From Prevotella sp. (GTDB lineage: Bacteria > Bacteroidota > Bacteroidia > Bacteroidales > Bacteroidaceae), in NCBI GenBank assembly GCA_022775105.1, contig JALFIX010000030.1:1-64000 (forward strand): a DNA stretch of 64,000 nucleotides, written 5' to 3'. Made by a program: the position numbers and the translations under genes. The notes below the pieces were generated by a model, which saw only the letters and a list, made by a program, of their open reading frames with translations, was not told the origin of the DNA and did not search any database. Below are positions 54,101 to 63,307 of this stretch, in pieces (within the stretch, counting starts at the first letter, position 1; the number at the start of each line of letters is the position of its first letter).

Positions 54101-55445
54101 CCGTATCTATTATACAGTGGTGGATAAGGACTTGAATATCCTCACTCGTCCGCAACTCTACTTCGACCCCGGTTATGACATCATCGATGCCGACATCGTA
54201 TGGAACGCTGTTGACAAGCAGTATGTAATGATTTACAAGTGCGAGAAGACTTCAGGCTTCGACCGTGCCACTGCCACACACCTCATACCAAGGGCAGGGG
54301 AGACAACAGGCACATGCCAGTGGACTGTTACTCCAGACTTCCACGTGGGTGACAACAATCAGGCAGTAGAGGCACCCACACAGTGGCGACTCATAGGCAG
54401 TGACAAGTGGAAGCTCGCCTATATCAACTATTCAGGCGCAGGTTATGGATATAAGATGCGCGACATGGACGAACACGGACTCAACGTGGGCAATCCTGCC
54501 CTCATCAGCGGTTCGGTTGCCGCACAGCATGGTTGCATCCTCAAGATAACCGCAGCAGAATACAACTATCTCAAGACTTGGGAAAAGGTGAAGACTATGC
54601 TCCCCACTGTGGAAAGCTACTACAAGGCCTGCAAGGCGGAAGCCATTGGCAAGGCTCTTGAAACAGCAAACAACGCTCTCAACAACAGCACAACATTTGC
54701 CGAGAACGCCAAGGCAATGAGCGAAGCCCTCGTGGCACTCTCAGGTTGCGAGGCAATATACAAGGATTTCATCAAAGATATGGCAGACTCAGGCAAGGCT
54801 GTGGATATGTCGGCGCTGATGGTTAATCCCGACTTCAGCAAGGGAAGCGAGGGATGGACAACATCAGGAAACTTCACCCAGGCAAACGGCTATGTAGCTG
54901 AATACTGGAATACATGGTTCTCGTTCTATCAAACAGTTGAAAACTTGCCGAAGGGAGAGTATGAAGTGGGAGTGCAGAGCTTCTACAGATACGGTTCTAT
55001 AGAGAACGCCCTCAACGCAGTGGCTGACGGTACTGAGAAACTTAATGCAGTATTCTTCGCAAATGGCGAGTCTATGCCTATCATGAGTCTCTACGACGAG
55101 AGTGCAGACAGATATGGTGTAAGTCCATATACCTATCCCGACAACGTTCAGGCTGCCAATGAGGCATTCAATACCTACGGCTACTACAATCACACGCTGA
55201 AAGTGACACTCGGCGAGCCTGGTAGTATAAAAATAGGTATAGAGAACCTCAGTCCCGTAAACTCCGACTGGTGCTGCTTCGACAACTTCACGCTGAAATA
55301 CCTTGGAGATGGCACTGGTATCGACAGTGTGAAATCAGACACCAAGGGTTCTGAAAAGACATACACCCTCGGCGGTATGGAGATAAAAGGCAATGCCAAG
55401 ACCAAGGGAATAAGAATAAGAAATGGAAAGAAAGAAATTAAATAA
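51183..55445 (+). CDS. GH51 alpha-L-arabinofuranosidase fused to a GH43-like domain
   Basis: The 1420-residue protein has a signal peptide (FCSAQAQ), a GH51 start (YGLFFEEINHAGDGGLYAEL) with an inserted CBM-like domain (about 60-210), and catalytic sites IEIGNEN (acid/base near 357) and PVYNGEYAA (nucleophile near 442). A laminin/ConA-like domain (about 560-720) is inserted before the end of the GH51 sandwich. Residues about 825-1135 form a GH43-like propeller (AFITRMPDGNFMFAGTD, AAWAPQIIYD, FDPGYDIIDADIVW). A helical linker and a fourth CBM-like module (about 1210-1376) follow. It should remove arabinofuranose side chains; the activity of the second domain is unknown. Confidence 0.88.
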   Translation: MKNIFLTAMFLGVTFCSAQAQVKMTVDASKRGPVISQYQYGLFFEEINHAGDGGLYAELVSNRSFEDGTASWKAYNGATISLVTDDMLNDAQQHALQVRISGASDSKLKGISNTGFWGMNIQKGETYTLSLWVKGDNVFSKNIKAQLRSENGTKVLGEATLEGDVSDSQWNKLTATITATDSDKKGQLLLLTGSNGRLTFDVVSLFPKTWKDRPNGLRPDLAQLLADTKPSFLRFPGGCYVEGEGSYGNAFQWKKTIGKIEERPGHYNQNWHYWSSDGLGYDEYLQMCEDLGAAPMFVVNIGVGHGFALSKDSTEILIQDVLDAIEYANGDETTEWGAKRIANGHAAPYNLKFIEIGNENYQAGLHSDYAERYKLFYDAIKAKYPEIITIGNVEAWGTDNPAWGNEYPVEMVDEHYYRNFMWMRDNYNKYDNYPRTIPVYNGEYAANGGNYGRYGNMNSALGEAVYMLGMERNSDVCQLASFAPIFMHEQDPCWPYDMIHFNAADNFVTPSYYVQKLMNLHLGEQNLLWTESDNIVKSDGAAKVGVGTWGTVAQFENATLTDANGNAIASDDFSGDMAQWTAGEGNWSVTNGFLKQTSTGTNCTAVLNVAAKGNYIYKVRAKKISGDEGFLIMFNYQDNNNYAWWNIGGWGNTQHAVEICTDGQKATYASIKGSVASNRWYDVEIRVVDGKVTCLLDNEVCHEFNLPEAPGARGVYQSVQIDETNGELIVKVVNPHAVAQTIDLNTLNMKIANGTVVRLASANGTDENTMEQPFNVTPSDAQAVSVIDDTHATLEIPAFSLNIFRLGAKEIGKEVKTTYAEYEKEDEGMAGYLFAHMNRNGEYTNYALSQHGQSWNDILNGAEVFDTKANTVTGGMRDAFITRMPDGNFMFAGTDMTSRLGWTSNHVMVLMLSPDLVHWTKNVKIDLETPENLEALGGITAEEMTAAWAPQIIYDNESGNFVVYYSVGFPDRHRIYYTVVDKDLNILTRPQLYFDPGYDIIDADIVWNAVDKQYVMIYKCEKTSGFDRATATHLIPRAGETTGTCQWTVTPDFHVGDNNQAVEAPTQWRLIGSDKWKLAYINYSGAGYGYKMRDMDEHGLNVGNPALISGSVAAQHGCILKITAAEYNYLKTWEKVKTMLPTVESYYKACKAEAIGKALETANNALNNSTTFAENAKAMSEALVALSGCEAIYKDFIKDMADSGKAVDMSALMVNPDFSKGSEGWTTSGNFTQANGYVAEYWNTWFSFYQTVENLPKGEYEVGVQSFYRYGSIENALNAVADGTEKLNAVFFANGESMPIMSLYDESADRYGVSPYTYPDNVQAANEAFNTYGYYNHTLKVTLGEPGSIKIGIENLSPVNSDWCCFDNFTLKYLGDGTGIDSVKSDTKGSEKTYTLGGMEIKGNAKTKGIRIRNGKKEIK

Positions 55446-55465
55446 TAACTAAAACTTAAATTGAC

Positions 55466-58177
55466 ATGAATTGCAAACTTATCCAAAAGGGAACCTGTAG
55501 GCCCACACTTGCAATCGGTCTGATGCTGGCTACGTCAGTTGCCTTCCAGTCATGTAAGGATGACACCCTAACGGGGCAGCCTTCATGGTTGGGCAACTCC
55601 ATCTATGAGGAGTTGCAGAAAGACGGCAACTACACTGTGACTACCAGACTTATTGACGACCTGGGACTGCACGACCAGATGAGCCGTACCGGTTCTGTAA
55701 CTTTGTTTGCAGCCGACGATGCTGCATTTGATGAGTGGTTCAAGACAAACAAGTGGGGAGTGAGGTCGTATGACAAACTCACCACGGCACAGAAAAAAGA
55801 CCTGTTGAACAACTCCATGATTAACAACGCCTACCTGATAGAGCTGATGTCGAACGTAAGTGCCGACCCACCTGAGACGGGACTCGCCATGCGTCGCACC
55901 AACTCCACCAGTGTCTTCGACTCTGTCTATGTGATGAAGCACGAGGACATGAACGGCACACTGCCAGCATGGGCATGGTACAAGGAAAACAAGAAGGACA
56001 TCATCCTCTTCAAGGACGGACGCATGATGAGCAACGGTTCTACAGCCGGACTCTCTGCCCCGATGATCCATTTCCTTCCCGCCTTCATGCGTAAGCAGGC
56101 TTTCACCGACGAGGACATCACTATCCTCACCAACGGTGTTGCCACCTCTGTCAGTGACGCTTACGTGGCAGGAAGAAAGGTAGTGGAAAGAGACCTTACC
56201 TGCAAGAACGGTTATATCCAGAAGATGGACGGAGTGGTGGAGGGATTCCCCAATATGGCTGAAATCCTCCGTCAGCACTCCAACACGTCAATGTGGTCGC
56301 ATCTGATCGACCGTTTCAGTGCGCCTTACTATGACTACTACAAGACACAGGAGTACAACCGTCTCTACAACCAGAGTGTCGATTCTGTATTTACCCTGCG
56401 TTACTTCGCCGATACCCGCAAGGACGGTATGAACGCCGAGTACTATCCAGTGACAAGCGGTAACCCCGTGCCAGTAAAGGTGCCCGCAAAGCTCACCTTC
56501 GACCCGGGATGGAACCAGTATATGTATGAGAACACCAGCGGTTACGATCTCCACTATGATGCCGGTGTGATGCTCGTTCCAAGCAACGAGGCACTCGACA
56601 AGTGGTGGAACGCCGACGGAAAGGTGCTCAAGGACAAGTATGGCACATGGGACAATGTGCCCGACCTCGTATTGTCAAAACTCCTCCGCGTAAACATGCT
56701 CGGAACATTCACTGAGGCACTGCCTTCGAAGTTCTCGTCAATCGTGAACGACGCCAAGGTGTCAATGGGTGTAACAACTGCCGACGTGGATAGCTGCTTC
56801 ATGGGTTGCAACGGTGTGGTATATCTCACTAACCGCGTGTTTGCCCCAATGGAGTATTCGAGCGTTTCTTTCCCTGCCCTTATCCATCAGGACGTGATGA
56901 GCATCATCTATTGGGCTATTGACGAACTTGAGTTCACACCTTATCTTAACTCGATGGACTCATACTATAGCCTCCTGTTGCCTACCAACAACGCAATGTT
57001 GTGTTATCTCGACCCATGTTCTGTGGGCGATGCGCAGGAGTCGCTCCTTCAGTTCTATTACGACAATATCGAAAGAAAGGTGAAGGCCTACCGCTATACA
57101 TATACCAAAGGTGAGAACGGTGAGATTGTATTGGGCAATAAGGTACAGGAAAACGTGCCCGATGCTATCATCAAGAACCGTCTGAGAGACGTTGTCAACC
57201 AAATGATTATCGTTGGAAGCGTGGAGAACGACTACAGCTACTTCAAGTCGAAGAACGGTACTACCGTGAAGATTGAGAACGCGGGAAAGCGTGACCAGAT
57301 GACAGTTAAAGGTGGATGGCAGTTGGAGAACAACGCCGTGGCTAAGGTTGACTCCATCTATGACATGTCAACAACCGGTAACGGTAAGTCATACCGCATG
57401 AACGAGCAGTTCCCGATGGCAGCCACAAAGTCTGTGTATCAGATTCTCAATGAGAAGGAAGAGTACTCAGAGTTTCTCAAGTTGCTGAGCGGTTCGGAGA
57501 ACCTTCCTGCCGACGACCACCTGCTTGTGAGCACAATCACACTTAACAAGGTTAAGTACAACTGTGCCAACTCAGCCGTCAACAGTAATATCCGTCTCTT
57601 CGGTGCATATAACTATACGGTATATGTTCCCACCAACGAGTCGATTCAGAAACTCATCAACGACGGTGTGCTGCCCACATGGGAAGACTACGACGCACAG
57701 TATGAAATCTCAGAGAATGGTTCAACCGAAGAGGAGAGGGCTGCCGCCAAAGCTGCCTGCACTATGATTGCAAACCGCATCCTTGACTTCGTGAAGTATC
57801 ACATCCAGGACAACTCTGTGGCAGTGAACGGTGCTCCCGATACTGACTCAGAGGGAATGGCAATCACCAAGAACAACTACGAGTCGATGATGCTCAATGC
57901 CGAGACCAACCGATTCTACAGTCTTGAGGTGGATGTGGCAAACAAGGGACTCACAGTGAAGGACCTTGAGGGCGACACACGCAATGTAGTGAAGAAGGAC
58001 GGAATGTATAACAATATCTGCCGTGAATACTGGATTTCAGGTTCACTCTTCAACAAGTCCATCTATACCACCGCCGACGTGCTGGTACACCAGATTGACG
58101 GCCCGCTTTTCTATGCGGCAAGCCAGAAGACACCGTGGAAGCAGCAGTTAGCGAAATCTAAAGCGAGAAGGAGGTAA
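55466..58177 (+). CDS. fasciclin-domain lipoprotein
   Basis: The 903-residue protein has a lipoprotein signal (SVAFQSCKDD) and at least two or three fasciclin (FAS1) domains. The first has VTLFAADDAAFDEWF and later domains have MLVPSNEALDKWW, SLLLPTNNAMLCYL and YTVYVPTNESIQKL, the typical A(T/V/S)D(D/N).AF pattern. FAS1 domains mediate adhesion or ligand binding. It stands directly before susC (3-bp gap) and is 20 bp after the GH51 gene, so it probably acts as a surface glycan-binding lipoprotein in the utilization system in place of a SusE/F-type protein. Confidence 0.88.
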   Translation: MNCKLIQKGTCRPTLAIGLMLATSVAFQSCKDDTLTGQPSWLGNSIYEELQKDGNYTVTTRLIDDLGLHDQMSRTGSVTLFAADDAAFDEWFKTNKWGVRSYDKLTTAQKKDLLNNSMINNAYLIELMSNVSADPPETGLAMRRTNSTSVFDSVYVMKHEDMNGTLPAWAWYKENKKDIILFKDGRMMSNGSTAGLSAPMIHFLPAFMRKQAFTDEDITILTNGVATSVSDAYVAGRKVVERDLTCKNGYIQKMDGVVEGFPNMAEILRQHSNTSMWSHLIDRFSAPYYDYYKTQEYNRLYNQSVDSVFTLRYFADTRKDGMNAEYYPVTSGNPVPVKVPAKLTFDPGWNQYMYENTSGYDLHYDAGVMLVPSNEALDKWWNADGKVLKDKYGTWDNVPDLVLSKLLRVNMLGTFTEALPSKFSSIVNDAKVSMGVTTADVDSCFMGCNGVVYLTNRVFAPMEYSSVSFPALIHQDVMSIIYWAIDELEFTPYLNSMDSYYSLLLPTNNAMLCYLDPCSVGDAQESLLQFYYDNIERKVKAYRYTYTKGENGEIVLGNKVQENVPDAIIKNRLRDVVNQMIIVGSVENDYSYFKSKNGTTVKIENAGKRDQMTVKGGWQLENNAVAKVDSIYDMSTTGNGKSYRMNEQFPMAATKSVYQILNEKEEYSEFLKLLSGSENLPADDHLLVSTITLNKVKYNCANSAVNSNIRLFGAYNYTVYVPTNESIQKLINDGVLPTWEDYDAQYEISENGSTEEERAAAKAACTMIANRILDFVKYHIQDNSVAVNGAPDTDSEGMAITKNNYESMMLNAETNRFYSLEVDVANKGLTVKDLEGDTRNVVKKDGMYNNICREYWISGSLFNKSIYTTADVLVHQIDGPLFYAASQKTPWKQQLAKSKARRR

Positions 58178-58180
58178 GTT

Positions 58181-61100
58181 ATGGAGTATTACATTAAAAC
58201 AAAACAACAGATGAAGGCTATATTGCAAAAGTCTATGGGACAGTGCCGCATTATGCTGACGGTGCTTGCCCTGCTGGTATGCTCGTCAATATATGCCCAG
58301 ATTACGTCAGTCCATGGTACTGTTGCTGACGATATGGGAGGCTTGATGGGTGCTACCGTCTGTGAGATTGATGCCAACGGACGTATCATAAACTCTACGA
58401 TAACCGACTTGAACGGTAACTTCACCATGAACGTGAAGAACGCCAAGAACAAGATTCGTTTCAGTTACGTAGGTATGAAGACCCAGATACTGGCCATCAA
58501 CAAAGCTGTGTTCAACATCAAGATGTTGTCTGCAACGCAAATCAAGGAAGTGACCGTTGTGGCAAAGAAGCGTACAGGCGGTAACAACCTCGGTATTCCT
58601 GAGCGTGAGGTTTCTTACGCTGCCCAGTCTATCTCGATGAAGGAGTTCGCTGGTCTGCCCATCACCTCTGTGGATGAGGCTCTCCAGGGACGTATCGCCG
58701 GTCTTGACATTATCGGTAACTCCGGTGACCTTGGTTCTGGCTCTACTATCCGTCTGCGTGGTACGTCAGCCTTGTCTTCACTGACAAATGCCGACCCGCT
58801 TATCGTTGTCGATGGTAATATTCGCAGTGTGGATATGTCAAACTTCGACCTTGGCGGTGCCAACGACGAGAAGTTTGCCGAGTTGCTCAACATCAACCCT
58901 GAGGACATCGCCGACATCCGTGTGCTGAAGGATGCTGCCGCTACTGCCGTATATGGTAGCCAGGGTGGTAACGGTGTTATCGAGCTTACCACAAAGCGTG
59001 GTGCCATGGGTGCACCGAAGGTGTCTTACTCTCTTAAGATGACCGCCACACACCAGCCCAAGGGTTATGACCTGTTGAACGGTGACGACTATACCATGAT
59101 GTTGAAGGAGAGCTACTTCAATCCTACACAGGATGACAGCCGCAGCCAGAGCATCAAGGAAATCAACTACGACCCCAACTTCTCGGAATACGAGCAGTAT
59201 AACAACAACACCGACTGGCGCAGTGCAGTGACACAGACCGGTCTTCGCCAGAACCACTACCTGTCAATCACGGGTGGAGGTGAGAAGGCATCGTTCCGTA
59301 TCGGTGGAGGTTTCGATAACGAGACAGGTTCGGTCATCCAGCAGAAGCTGAGCCGTTTCTCAACTCGTGTGGCTCTCGACTACTATGTCAGCGAGCGTAT
59401 CAAGGTGTCAACCAACTTCGCCCTGACTTATACCAAAAACAAGCTCAACAGTGATGACCTCCTTGCCATCGCTATGAAGAAGATGCCTAACATGAGCATC
59501 TATGAGCAGGACCCTGTTACAGGACAGGACACAGACCGCTTCTACCAGATGTTGCAGACAGCATCTGACGTGTTCGACAAGAACCAGAAGTCATACGTCA
59601 ACCCGGTGGCAAGTGCTTATCTCGCCAAGAAGGAGCGTCGCACCTACGACCTCTCTCCTGAGCTTATCATCAACTACCGACTTCTCGGTATCGACGATTC
59701 GCACACACGTCTTGACTGGCGCGGTAGTGTGTATATGAGCGTGTTCAACCAGTATGACGACGCTTTCTATCCGTCAGAGCTGCGCACAGTGGATTGGCAT
59801 GACGGTGTGAACACGGCTTCTTCGGGAAGCTCTAAGAGTGTGTCTTTCAACACCAAGCAGACTCTTACCTTCATACCTCACTTCGACAACGAGGACCACT
59901 CACTCTCAATGATGGGACGTTTCGAGTTGAACTCAGGTACGTCAAGCGGACAGTCAAACGGTGCCAAGCTGTTGCCTTCAGGCGGTATCGAGAGCCCTGA
60001 CGCAGGCGGTGTGAACACCGGTCTGGCTTCATGGTATTCACAGTGGCGTTCGATGTACTTCACCTATTCTATGCACTACGCATACAAGGGAAAGTATATG
60101 TTCGACTTCTCAATGCGTGCCGATGGTACAACCAAGTTCGGACCTGGCAACCGCTGGGGGTACTTCCCCGCAGTGTCACTGCGTTGGAACATCATCGACG
60201 AGCCGTTTATGACCCCGCTCCGCGAAAAGTGGCTTTCGATGCTTTCAATCCGTCCAAGCTGGGGACGTGTGGGTAACCAGCCTAACCAGGATTACCTCTA
60301 TACCAGTAAGTATGCCTCAGGCAACAGATACCTCGACATGGCAACTATGTATCCTGTGAATATCCGCCTGACCGACCTGCGCTGGCAGATTAACTCAAGC
60401 TACAACCTCGGTATCGACATCGGTCTGTGGGACGACAAACTGACCTTCACTCTCGAAGGCTATCACTCCACAACAACCGATATGCTCTTGAGTAACTACC
60501 GCATTCCGAGCAACTCAGGATATATGACCGTTCCTTACCATAACAACGGTAAGATGAGAAACATCGGTTGGGAGTTCCACCTCAACACCCGCAACCTCAT
60601 AAAGGTGGGCAAGGTGACCATCGACGTGAACGCCAACTTCGGTAACAACCGCAACGAGATTCTCGAGATGGATGAGTATGTAATCAACTCACTCAACTCA
60701 ACCTACGCCTACGGCAATGGCGAGTGGTTGCGCCGCGTGCAGCTGAACAACCCGCTCGGTGCCATCTACGGATTCCGCAGCAAGGGTGTATATCAGTATA
60801 ACTATGAGACCTTCAAGGACATGAATGACGAGGAGCGCGCTGCATTCATCGCTGCCGGCAAGACAGCCCCCGTGGCATTCAACGCCGAGGGCAAGCTGAT
60901 TCTCGATGCCGAGGGCAATCCTCTTAGAATGCGCTATAACTACAACAATGAGGGTACAGGAAAGAACTATCCGTTCACCGGTGGTGACGCCATCTATGAG
61001 GATGTCAACCACGACGGTAATATCGACGCCCTCGATATCGTTTATCTCGGAAGTTCGCTGCCTAAGCTCACCGGTGGATTCGGATTCAACTTCATCTACA

Positions 61101-61555
61101 AGGACTGGCGACTCTCCACACAGTTCACCTATCGTGTGGGCAACAAGATTCTCAACATGGCACGTCTGAACGCCGAGTCAATGAGAGGCAATGACAACCA
61201 GAGCCAGGCAGTAAACTACCGCTGGCGCAAGGAAGGCGACGTGACCTCAATCCCACGCGCAATGTTCGGAAACACATCGAACTACAACACCCTCGTCAGC
61301 GACCGCTTCGTGGAGTCAGGTTCATATCTGCGTATGAGCTACATCCAGCTCTCATATACGTTGGGCAAGAAGATGCTCAAGCCAATAGGACTTAACCGCA
61401 TCGCCATTTATGCAAGTGCCAACAACCCGTTCATCATCACGAAATATTCGGGTGTTGACCCTGATATTACCGCCAATGGCTATGACCCGGCTATCGACTG
61501 GGCACAGACGCCTCGCTCACGTTCATATACATTAGGTATCACAGTAGATTTTTAA
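58181..61555 (+). CDS. susC: SusC/RagA-type TonB-dependent transporter
   Basis: The 1124-residue protein has a signal peptide, a carboxypeptidase-regulatory-like domain (ITSVHGTVADDMGGLMGATV), a TonB plug (DEALQGRIAGLDII, STIRLRGTSAL, PLIVVDGN) and a long beta-barrel ending in an aromatic residue (YTLGITVDF). It imports oligosaccharides across the outer membrane with SusD. The ATG at 58211 (MKAILQKSMGQ) is a more typical start than 58181 and would give 1114 residues. It lies 12 bp before susD. Confidence 0.95.
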   Translation: MEYYIKTKQQMKAILQKSMGQCRIMLTVLALLVCSSIYAQITSVHGTVADDMGGLMGATVCEIDANGRIINSTITDLNGNFTMNVKNAKNKIRFSYVGMKTQILAINKAVFNIKMLSATQIKEVTVVAKKRTGGNNLGIPEREVSYAAQSISMKEFAGLPITSVDEALQGRIAGLDIIGNSGDLGSGSTIRLRGTSALSSLTNADPLIVVDGNIRSVDMSNFDLGGANDEKFAELLNINPEDIADIRVLKDAAATAVYGSQGGNGVIELTTKRGAMGAPKVSYSLKMTATHQPKGYDLLNGDDYTMMLKESYFNPTQDDSRSQSIKEINYDPNFSEYEQYNNNTDWRSAVTQTGLRQNHYLSITGGGEKASFRIGGGFDNETGSVIQQKLSRFSTRVALDYYVSERIKVSTNFALTYTKNKLNSDDLLAIAMKKMPNMSIYEQDPVTGQDTDRFYQMLQTASDVFDKNQKSYVNPVASAYLAKKERRTYDLSPELIINYRLLGIDDSHTRLDWRGSVYMSVFNQYDDAFYPSELRTVDWHDGVNTASSGSSKSVSFNTKQTLTFIPHFDNEDHSLSMMGRFELNSGTSSGQSNGAKLLPSGGIESPDAGGVNTGLASWYSQWRSMYFTYSMHYAYKGKYMFDFSMRADGTTKFGPGNRWGYFPAVSLRWNIIDEPFMTPLREKWLSMLSIRPSWGRVGNQPNQDYLYTSKYASGNRYLDMATMYPVNIRLTDLRWQINSSYNLGIDIGLWDDKLTFTLEGYHSTTTDMLLSNYRIPSNSGYMTVPYHNNGKMRNIGWEFHLNTRNLIKVGKVTIDVNANFGNNRNEILEMDEYVINSLNSTYAYGNGEWLRRVQLNNPLGAIYGFRSKGVYQYNYETFKDMNDEERAAFIAAGKTAPVAFNAEGKLILDAEGNPLRMRYNYNNEGTGKNYPFTGGDAIYEDVNHDGNIDALDIVYLGSSLPKLTGGFGFNFIYKDWRLSTQFTYRVGNKILNMARLNAESMRGNDNQSQAVNYRWRKEGDVTSIPRAMFGNTSNYNTLVSDRFVESGSYLRMSYIQLSYTLGKKMLKPIGLNRIAIYASANNPFIITKYSGVDPDITANGYDPAIDWAQTPRSRSYTLGITVDF

Positions 61556-61567
61556 GTAACGACGTTT

Positions 61568-63289
61568 ATGAAATTCAGAAACATATTATATTCTATCGCC
61601 GGCGGTTTGGCTGCCATGACAGGCTTGTCATCGTGCAGCGACTTCCTCGTGGTAGAACCGCAGAACGAAATCATCCTCGAGAAATTCTGGAACGAGAAGG
61701 CCGACGTGGATGGTATTATTGCCGGATGCTACTCTGGTATGCAGTCGGACAATATCCTTATGAGAATGATGATATGGGGTGAGTTCAGAAGCGAGAACAT
61801 CTCACGCGGACAGAACCTCGACAAGGACGTGAACCTCGAGAATATCCTCAAGGAGAACCTCACCGCATCCAACTGGTACACCACATGGGACCAGTTCTAC
61901 AACATCATCAATAGATGCAACACCGTAATCAAGTATGCTCCCTCAGTGGCTGCCAAGGACCCGAACTTCAGCGACAGTGAGCTGAAGGCCGACATCGCCG
62001 AGGTTACGGCACTGCGCTCCCTGTGCTATTTCTATCTTATCCGCACATTCCGTGACGTACCTTATTCTACAGAGGCGTTCACCGACGACGACCAGAAGAT
62101 GGACTTGCCCGCAACAAGTTTCAACAATGTGCTCGACAGTCTTATCAACGACTTGGAGAGAGTGAAGGGCGATGCTGTTACCAAGTACCCCGCTTCTTCT
62201 GCCACAAAGAAACTCTATCAGACCGCACGCATCACCCAGCAGGCCATCTATGCCATGCTGTGCGAGATGTATCTCTGGAAGCAGGACTACAACAACTGCA
62301 TCCGCTATGCTGACCTGATTATCGAGGCAAAGAAGAAGCAGTATCAGGAGGAATACGGCAACTCATCGACAAGTGAGTTGACCCGCACCAACGGTTATCC
62401 TCTTATCTCTACTGCCTATTCTAACTCAGCCTCGATGTACGGCAATGCCTACAACCAGGTGTTCGGTGAGGGCAACAGCACTGAGAGTATCTTTGAGTTG
62501 ACATTCATGCCCGATGACAACATGCCGAGCAACGGTGCAGTGAGCCTCTGCTACGGTAACAGCAAGAACGCAGGTATCATGGGTTATGCCTCAGTGTCTT
62601 CATTTATCGGTGATGACGTGGAAACCAAGGCCTATTCGATATTCGCCAACGACTATGACGCCCGTGCATACGAGAACGTGATGGGTAGTGTAATCGCGAA
62701 ATACACCCACAGTATGACTCAGATTTCATTCTCGTCTTCCAGTCCAACCATCTTTACATCAGGATGGTACTACGAGGGCAAGGTGAAATCCAACTGGATT
62801 ATCTATCGTCTCAGCGACATTATGCTGATGAAGGCCGAGGCCCTGACTCAGCTGATGAGCAACGAGACCAACTTCACCGAGCAAGACGAGAACTACTATC
62901 AGCAGGCATTCTCTCTTGTAAATGCAGTGAACAAACGTTCGCTCTGTCAACCTCTCACAAACATGAAGGACACCCTCGACGCCTCCAAGTACAAGAGCAA
63001 GGAGCAGATCGAGTCTTTGGTGATGCTTGAGCGTCAGCGCGAACTGATGTTCGAGGGCAAGAGATGGTACGACCTCGTGCGCCGCTCGATGAGAGACGGG
63101 GAGACATCGTTCCTCAGCCGTCAGGTGCTGCAGAAGTATTCAAACAACACCTCTGCTATCCAGGACAAGTTCAGGAAGATGGACGCAATCTTCTGGCCAT
63201 ACAATGTGGATGAGCTGAAGGTGAACAAGAACCTCAAGCAGAACCCCGCATTCGGCAGTGGAGAATCCGGAAATTATGAGAAGAACTAA
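61568..63289 (+). CDS. susD: SusD/RagB-type surface glycan-binding lipoprotein
   Basis: The 573-residue protein has a lipoprotein signal (MTGLSSCSDFLVVEPQ) followed by helical TPR-like regions typical of the SusD family (ALRSLCYFYLIRTF, LYQTARITQQAIYAMLCEMYLW) and the C-terminal ERQRELMFEGKRWYDLVR signature. SusD caps the SusC barrel and binds the glycan. It is directly after susC and before the second fasciclin lipoprotein. Confidence 0.95.
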   Translation: MKFRNILYSIAGGLAAMTGLSSCSDFLVVEPQNEIILEKFWNEKADVDGIIAGCYSGMQSDNILMRMMIWGEFRSENISRGQNLDKDVNLENILKENLTASNWYTTWDQFYNIINRCNTVIKYAPSVAAKDPNFSDSELKADIAEVTALRSLCYFYLIRTFRDVPYSTEAFTDDDQKMDLPATSFNNVLDSLINDLERVKGDAVTKYPASSATKKLYQTARITQQAIYAMLCEMYLWKQDYNNCIRYADLIIEAKKKQYQEEYGNSSTSELTRTNGYPLISTAYSNSASMYGNAYNQVFGEGNSTESIFELTFMPDDNMPSNGAVSLCYGNSKNAGIMGYASVSSFIGDDVETKAYSIFANDYDARAYENVMGSVIAKYTHSMTQISFSSSSPTIFTSGWYYEGKVKSNWIIYRLSDIMLMKAEALTQLMSNETNFTEQDENYYQQAFSLVNAVNKRSLCQPLTNMKDTLDASKYKSKEQIESLVMLERQRELMFEGKRWYDLVRRSMRDGETSFLSRQVLQKYSNNTSAIQDKFRKMDAIFWPYNVDELKVNKNLKQNPAFGSGESGNYEKN

Positions 63290-63307
63290 CGTAAATGAGT
63301 ATATAAT

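Noticed and set aside
53580-54155. 191-aa - strand ORF in the GH51-GH43 gene
   Set aside because: It is a shadow of the continuous domain structure on the + strand.
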